DNA of 64,000 nt, taken from the NCBI RefSeq assembly GCF_002150765.1, contig NZ_MUYM01000064.1:111588-175587 (forward strand), written 5' to 3'. The notes under the pieces were generated by a model. That model was not told the DNA's origin, made no database searches, and worked only from the letters and a program-made list of their open reading frames with translations. Below are positions 60,555 to 64,000 of the stretch, one piece after another (position 1 is the stretch's first letter; the number at the start of each line of letters is the position of its first letter). Both the position numbers and the translations under genes were made by a program. This DNA comes from Lentzea kentuckyensis (lineage in GTDB: Bacteria > Actinomycetota > Actinomycetes > Mycobacteriales > Pseudonocardiaceae).

Positions 60555-61514
60555 ATGACCGTTTACGGCGTCCATGCGTCACATGAGCAGATACACCCCA
60601 CCGCACTGCTCAGTTCGGTGCGCAGAGCCGAGGAGGCCGGGTTCGGGGCGGCGATGAGCTCCGACCACTTCTCACCCTGGAGTTCGCGCCAGGGCCAGTC
60701 CGGGTTCGCCTGGTCCTGGCTGGGCGCGGCGCTGCAGGCCACCAGCCTGCCGTTCGGCGTGGTCACGGCCCCTGGCCAGCGCTACCACCCGGCGATCACC
60801 GCCCAGGCGATCGGCACGCTCGCGGCGATGTTCCCCGGCCGGTTCTGGGCCGCGCTCGGCACCGGCGAGGCGAGCAACGAGCACGTCACCGGCGACGGAT
60901 GGCCGCGCAAGGACGTCCGCAACGCCCGGCTTCGCGAGTGCGTCGACGTGATCCGCGCGCTGCTCGCGGGCGAGGAGGTGAGTCACGACGGCCTGGTGCG
61001 GGTCGACCGGGCCCGGCTGTGGACGTTGCCGGACGAAGTGCCCTTGCTGATCGGTGCTGCTGTGTCGCCCGCGACCGCTCGTTGGTGTGCGGAGTGGGCC
61101 GACGGGCTGATCACCGTCAACGCGCCACCTGACCGACTGAGAGAGGTCGCGGACGCGTATCGCGACGCGGGCGGCCGCGGCAAGCTCCATCTGCAGGTGC
61201 ACCTGAGCTGGGCCTCCGACGACGACACCGCGCTGGCGATCGCACACGAGCAGTGGCGCACCAACGTGTTCCGTCCGCCCGTGTGCTGGGACCTGGAACT
61301 CGCCGAGCACTTCGACGTGGTCGCCGAGAACGTCACGCCGTCCCAGGTCGCCGAGGTCGTTGATGTGTCGTCGGACCTCAAGTGGCACGCCGAGCAGCTG
61401 CACTCCTACGCCTCGATGGGCTTCGAGGAGATCTACCTGCACCACGTGGGTCAGGACCTGATGCCGTTCATCGACGCGTTCGGTGAGCACGTACTGCCGG
61501 AGGTGACGAAGTGA
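60555..61514 (+). CDS. LLM-class flavin-dependent oxidoreductase, TIGR03885-type
   Basis: 319 aa. Luciferase-like TIM barrel: YGVHASHEQIHPTALLSSVRRAEEAGFGAAMSSDHFSPW, ALGTGEASNEHVTGDGWPRKDVRNARLRECVDVIRALLAG and the C-terminal GFEEIYLHHVGQD. I recall this as the TIGR03885 subgroup, thought not to use F420. It overlaps the GH13 gene by 4 bp (GTGA); that pairing recurs in actinobacteria and hints at a shared carbohydrate-linked reaction of unknown nature. Confidence 0.82.
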   Translation: MTVYGVHASHEQIHPTALLSSVRRAEEAGFGAAMSSDHFSPWSSRQGQSGFAWSWLGAALQATSLPFGVVTAPGQRYHPAITAQAIGTLAAMFPGRFWAALGTGEASNEHVTGDGWPRKDVRNARLRECVDVIRALLAGEEVSHDGLVRVDRARLWTLPDEVPLLIGAAVSPATARWCAEWADGLITVNAPPDRLREVADAYRDAGGRGKLHLQVHLSWASDDDTALAIAHEQWRTNVFRPPVCWDLELAEHFDVVAENVTPSQVAEVVDVSSDLKWHAEQLHSYASMGFEEIYLHHVGQDLMPFIDAFGEHVLPEVTK

Positions 61515-63019
61515 TCCGCACATCTGACGTGTGGTGGAAGAACGCCGTCCTCTACTGCCTCGACGTGGAGACCTTCTCCTCCGACGGCTTCCACGGCGCC
61601 ACCGAACGCATCGACCACCTGCACTCGCTCGGCGTCACGTGTGTGTGGTTGATGCCGTTCTACCCGACGCCCGAACGCGACGACGGCTACGACATCACCG
61701 ACTTCTACGGAGTCGACGAGCGCCTGGGCTCGCTGGGCGACTTCGTGGAGTTCGTGCGCGCGGCACGCGACCGGGGCATGCGCGTCATCGCGGACCTCGT
61801 CGTCAACCACACCTCCGACCAGCACCCGTGGTTTCACGACCCGGAGAAGCGCGACTGGTACGTCTGGGCCGACGAGCCGCCGGCCGACGGCCCGAAGGGC
61901 ATCACCTTCCCGGACAAGGAGAACAGCCTCTGGGAGTACTCGGAGGAGGTCGGCAAGTACTACCTGCACCGCTTCTACAAGCACCAGCCCGACCTCAACG
62001 TCTCCAACCCCGCCGTGCGCGACGAGATCGCACGGATCATGGGCTTCTGGATGGAACTGGGGTTGAGCGGCTTCCGCGTCGACGCCGTGCCGTTCCTGTT
62101 GGAACACAACGACTCGATGGACGCCATCTCCCTGCCGGACCCGCACGACTACCTCACCGACCTGCGCGCGTTCCTCAACCGCCGCAACGGCGAGGGCGTG
62201 TTGTTGGGCGAGGTCAACCTGCCGTACAAGGACACGATGGCGTTCTACGGCCAGGGCGTGGGTGACGAGCTGACGATGTGCTTCGACTTCGTCGGCATGC
62301 AGGCGATGTACCTGGCGCTGGCGCGGAAGTCGAGCGGCCCGCTGGTCAAGGCCCTGCAGGAACGCCCGCAGCCACCGCGCGACGGCCACTGGGCGACGTT
62401 CGTGCGCAACCACGACGAGCTGACCCTGGACAAGCTGCCCACGGACGAACGCCAGGAGGTCTTCGACGCCTTCGGCCCGGACCCGTCGATGCAGCTCTAC
62501 GACCGCGGCCTGCGCCGGCGGCTGCCGTCGATGCTGAACGGCGACCAGCGCCGCATCCGGATGGTCTACAGCCTGCTGTTCACGCTGCCGGGCACGCCGG
62601 TGCTGTTCTACGGCGAGGAGATCGGCCTGGTCGAGGACCTGTCGCTGGAGGGCAGGGAGGCGGTGCGCGTGCCGATGGACTGGGACGCCGCGCGGGACCA
62701 GCGCCACGACTCCGACTCGCTGCTGGTGTGGATGCGGCTCATGATCGAACGCTATCGGGAGTGTCCTGAGCTGGCCTGGGGCACCGCCCAGGTGCTCGAC
62801 ACGGGCGAGCCTCGCGTGTTCGCCCACCGCGCCGACTGCGACGGCGGCTCGGTGATCGCCGTGCACAACTTCGCCGACGAGGAGATCACCGTGCGCGTCC
62901 CGGCCGACGGCGTGCTCGAGGACCTGCTGACGGGCGGGAAGGTGAAGCCCGCGAAGAGCGGAGCCAAGGTCGATCTCGCACCCTACGACTGCCGCTGGTT
63001 CCGCCTGATTGTCGAGTGA
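61511..63019 (+). CDS. GH13 alpha-amylase/trehalose synthase-like enzyme
   Basis: 502 aa from a GTG at 61511. GH13 conserved regions: DLVVNHTS, nucleophile in GLSGFRVDAVPFL, acid/base in VLLGEVNLPY and transition-state Asp in FVRNHDELTLDKL; then the C-terminal sheet domain (VIAVHNFADEEITVRV). WYVWADEPP and the start DVWWKNAVLYCLDVETF resemble trehalose-synthase (TreS)-type sequences, but it is shorter than TreS (~570-600 aa) and lacks a maltokinase partner. Cytoplasmic. Exact reaction undecided. Confidence 0.85.
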   Translation: MIRTSDVWWKNAVLYCLDVETFSSDGFHGATERIDHLHSLGVTCVWLMPFYPTPERDDGYDITDFYGVDERLGSLGDFVEFVRAARDRGMRVIADLVVNHTSDQHPWFHDPEKRDWYVWADEPPADGPKGITFPDKENSLWEYSEEVGKYYLHRFYKHQPDLNVSNPAVRDEIARIMGFWMELGLSGFRVDAVPFLLEHNDSMDAISLPDPHDYLTDLRAFLNRRNGEGVLLGEVNLPYKDTMAFYGQGVGDELTMCFDFVGMQAMYLALARKSSGPLVKALQERPQPPRDGHWATFVRNHDELTLDKLPTDERQEVFDAFGPDPSMQLYDRGLRRRLPSMLNGDQRRIRMVYSLLFTLPGTPVLFYGEEIGLVEDLSLEGREAVRVPMDWDAARDQRHDSDSLLVWMRLMIERYRECPELAWGTAQVLDTGEPRVFAHRADCDGGSVIAVHNFADEEITVRVPADGVLEDLLTGGKVKPAKSGAKVDLAPYDCRWFRLIVE

Positions 63020-63028
63020 TGCTTGCGG

Positions 63029-63058
63029 TATCTTGACGTCTCACGTGAAGATATTGTC
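63029..63058. promoter_or_regulatory. Inverted repeat before kdd with a motif shared with kamA
   Basis: TATCTT (63029-63034) and AAGATA (63048-63053) are inverted across 13 bp. The right half, CGTGAAGATATTGTC (63044-63058), resembles CGTAAAGATATCCTGTC at 58927-58943 upstream of kamA. A common regulator of both lysine-pathway genes is possible. Confidence 0.4.
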
Positions 63059-63089
63059 GAGACAGCGTCGTCGACCGAAGGATTTTCAG

Positions 63090-64000
63090 GTGAGCGCGTA
63101 CGGACTGCACCGCGTCCTCGAGCCGGCTGGTGTGCTGCCCCAGCAGGCGTGGCGGCTCGACGCGGACCCGGTCCCCGCGGCCGACGAGGTGATCGTCGCG
63201 GTCGAGCGGCTCAACCTGGACGCGGCGTCGTTCCGGCAGCTCAGGGAGCAGCACGGCAATGGTGACGCGGTCCGGCAGGCTGTGCTGGACATCGTCGCCG
63301 AGCGCGGCAAGATGCAGAACCCGGTCACCGGCTCGGGCGGCATGCTGCTCGGCACGGTCCTGGAGGTCGGGCCGTCGTCGCCGCTCGGGCTGAAGGCGGG
63401 CGACCGGATCGCGACGCTGGTCAGCCTCACGCTGACGCCCCTGAAGATCAACGACGGGTTGCAGGACTGGAGCGGCGAGGACGAGCAGGTGCCGTGCCGG
63501 GGGACCGCGGTGCTGTTCGGGCGGTCGATCGCGGCCGTGTTGCCGTCCGACATGTCCAACGAACTGGCGTTGTCCGTTCTCGACGTGTGTGGTGCACCGG
63601 CGCTGACGGACCGTGTGGTGCGGCGGCACCCTGGTGGGTCCGTGCTGGTGCTCGGCGGTGGCGGCAAGTCGGGCTCGCTCTCTCTCGCGGCGGCGCGTCA
63701 GGCCGGTGCGTCGCGCGTCGTGGCGTTGGTGCCGACTGAGCGTGAGGCGGCACAGGTGCGTGCGGCCGGTCTCGCCGACGAGGTCGTTATCGCGGATGCA
63801 CGTAACCCGGTGGCTGTCGCTGAGGCGGTTGGCAAGCAGGTCGATGTCACGGTCGTGTGTGTGGACGTGCCGGGGTGCGAGCACGGCGCCATCCTCGCGA
63901 CCGCGGACGGCGGCACCGTGATCTTCTTCTCGATGGCGACGTCGTTCAGCGCCGCCGCCCTCGGCGCCGAGGGGCTGGCCGCCGACGTGGAGATGATCGT
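63090..64000 (+). CDS. kdd: L-erythro-3,5-diaminohexanoate dehydrogenase (partial)
   Basis: 303 codons seen from a GTG at 63090 (AAGGA upstream); runs off the right edge. Starts SAYGLHRVLEPAGVLPQQAWRLDADPVPAADEVIVAVERLNLDAASFRQL, with GNGDAVRQAVLDIVAERGKMQNPVTGSGGMLLGTV and the NAD-binding GGSVLVLGGGGKSGSLSLAAARQ, characteristic of Kdd in lysine fermentation. Kdd oxidatively deaminates 3,5-diaminohexanoate, made from KamA's product by KamDE. Linked to kamA in this window, so the rest of the pathway is expected to the right. Confidence 0.85.
   Translation, partial: MSAYGLHRVLEPAGVLPQQAWRLDADPVPAADEVIVAVERLNLDAASFRQLREQHGNGDAVRQAVLDIVAERGKMQNPVTGSGGMLLGTVLEVGPSSPLGLKAGDRIATLVSLTLTPLKINDGLQDWSGEDEQVPCRGTAVLFGRSIAAVLPSDMSNELALSVLDVCGAPALTDRVVRRHPGGSVLVLGGGGKSGSLSLAAARQAGASRVVALVPTEREAAQVRAAGLADEVVIADARNPVAVAEAVGKQVDVTVVCVDVPGCEHGAILATADGGTVIFFSMATSFSAAALGAEGLAADVEMI

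Noticed and set aside
1..64000. tRNA, rRNA, riboswitch or CRISPR array
   Set aside because: No recognisable cloverleaf, rRNA or riboswitch core, and no regularly spaced repeats were noticed; the only tandem repeat (25357-25382) has two units.

Overview
The window is high-GC actinobacterial DNA. Coding is dense, GTG/TTG starts and 4-bp ATGA/GTGA overlaps are common, LacI operators are abundant, many secreted glycoside hydrolases are present, and there is an SsgA-family sporulation/cell-division gene. I infer a mycelial, soil-type actinomycete, probably Pseudonocardiaceae-like (Lentzea/Saccharothrix/Amycolatopsis type); the genus cannot be fixed from sequence reading alone.

1-2.7 kb: 5' end of a sugar ABC-transporter lipoprotein gene behind two CebR-type palindromes, then a TetR/FAD-monooxygenase pair with its own operator. 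2.8-23.6 kb: a plant cell-wall glycan locus that reads as a xyloglucan-utilisation cluster. It has a secreted GH12 endoglucanase, a CBM2-GH5-CBM_X2-CBM46 secreted enzyme, an oligosaccharide importer (lipoprotein plus two permeases), two LacI regulators, intracellular GH3, GH31 (alpha-xylosidase type), two GH42 beta-galactosidases, GH43 and aldose 1-epimerase. Three near-identical 13-bp LacI-type sites tie GH12, GH3 and the importer operon together; a second operator type (TGTTAGCGCT) sits at galM/GH42.

23.8-36.3 kb: a signalling or conflict-type cluster: secreted SNase-like protein, small membrane protein, Ser/Thr kinase fused to WD40 repeats with an unknown partner, a divergent operon (DUF7019-like, FHA-kinase, unknown TPR-like), and a 1381-aa STAND NTPase-WD40 protein with a RHIM-like/amyloid-type N-terminal motif. 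This is the strongest candidate for an undescribed system.

36.3-57.4 kb: a decaying accessory island. It carries a two-component system with a shared palindrome, a small Cys-rich secreted protein, copper genes (SafE-cupredoxin, HMA), a CDF exporter with a CmtR-like sensor, an arsenic block (ArsR, ACR3, ArsO-like, ArsR, ArsM), assorted regulators, a UvrA-like ATPase and methyltransferases. It also has many broken genes (dsbA-like, ICMT, arsC, hxlR, chrB). Two displaced copies of the 3' end of the kamA gene (at 36.4 and 39.1-39.3 kb) lie downstream of intact kamA (57.5-58.9 kb) in the same orientation, as expected if foreign segments accreted stepwise at the kamA 3' end.

57.5-64 kb: backbone-like genes: kamA, fxsA, an acetyltransferase, an SsgA-family gene, a TIGR03885-type flavin oxidoreductase overlapping a GH13 enzyme, and the start of kdd, which acts in the same beta-lysine pathway as kamA.
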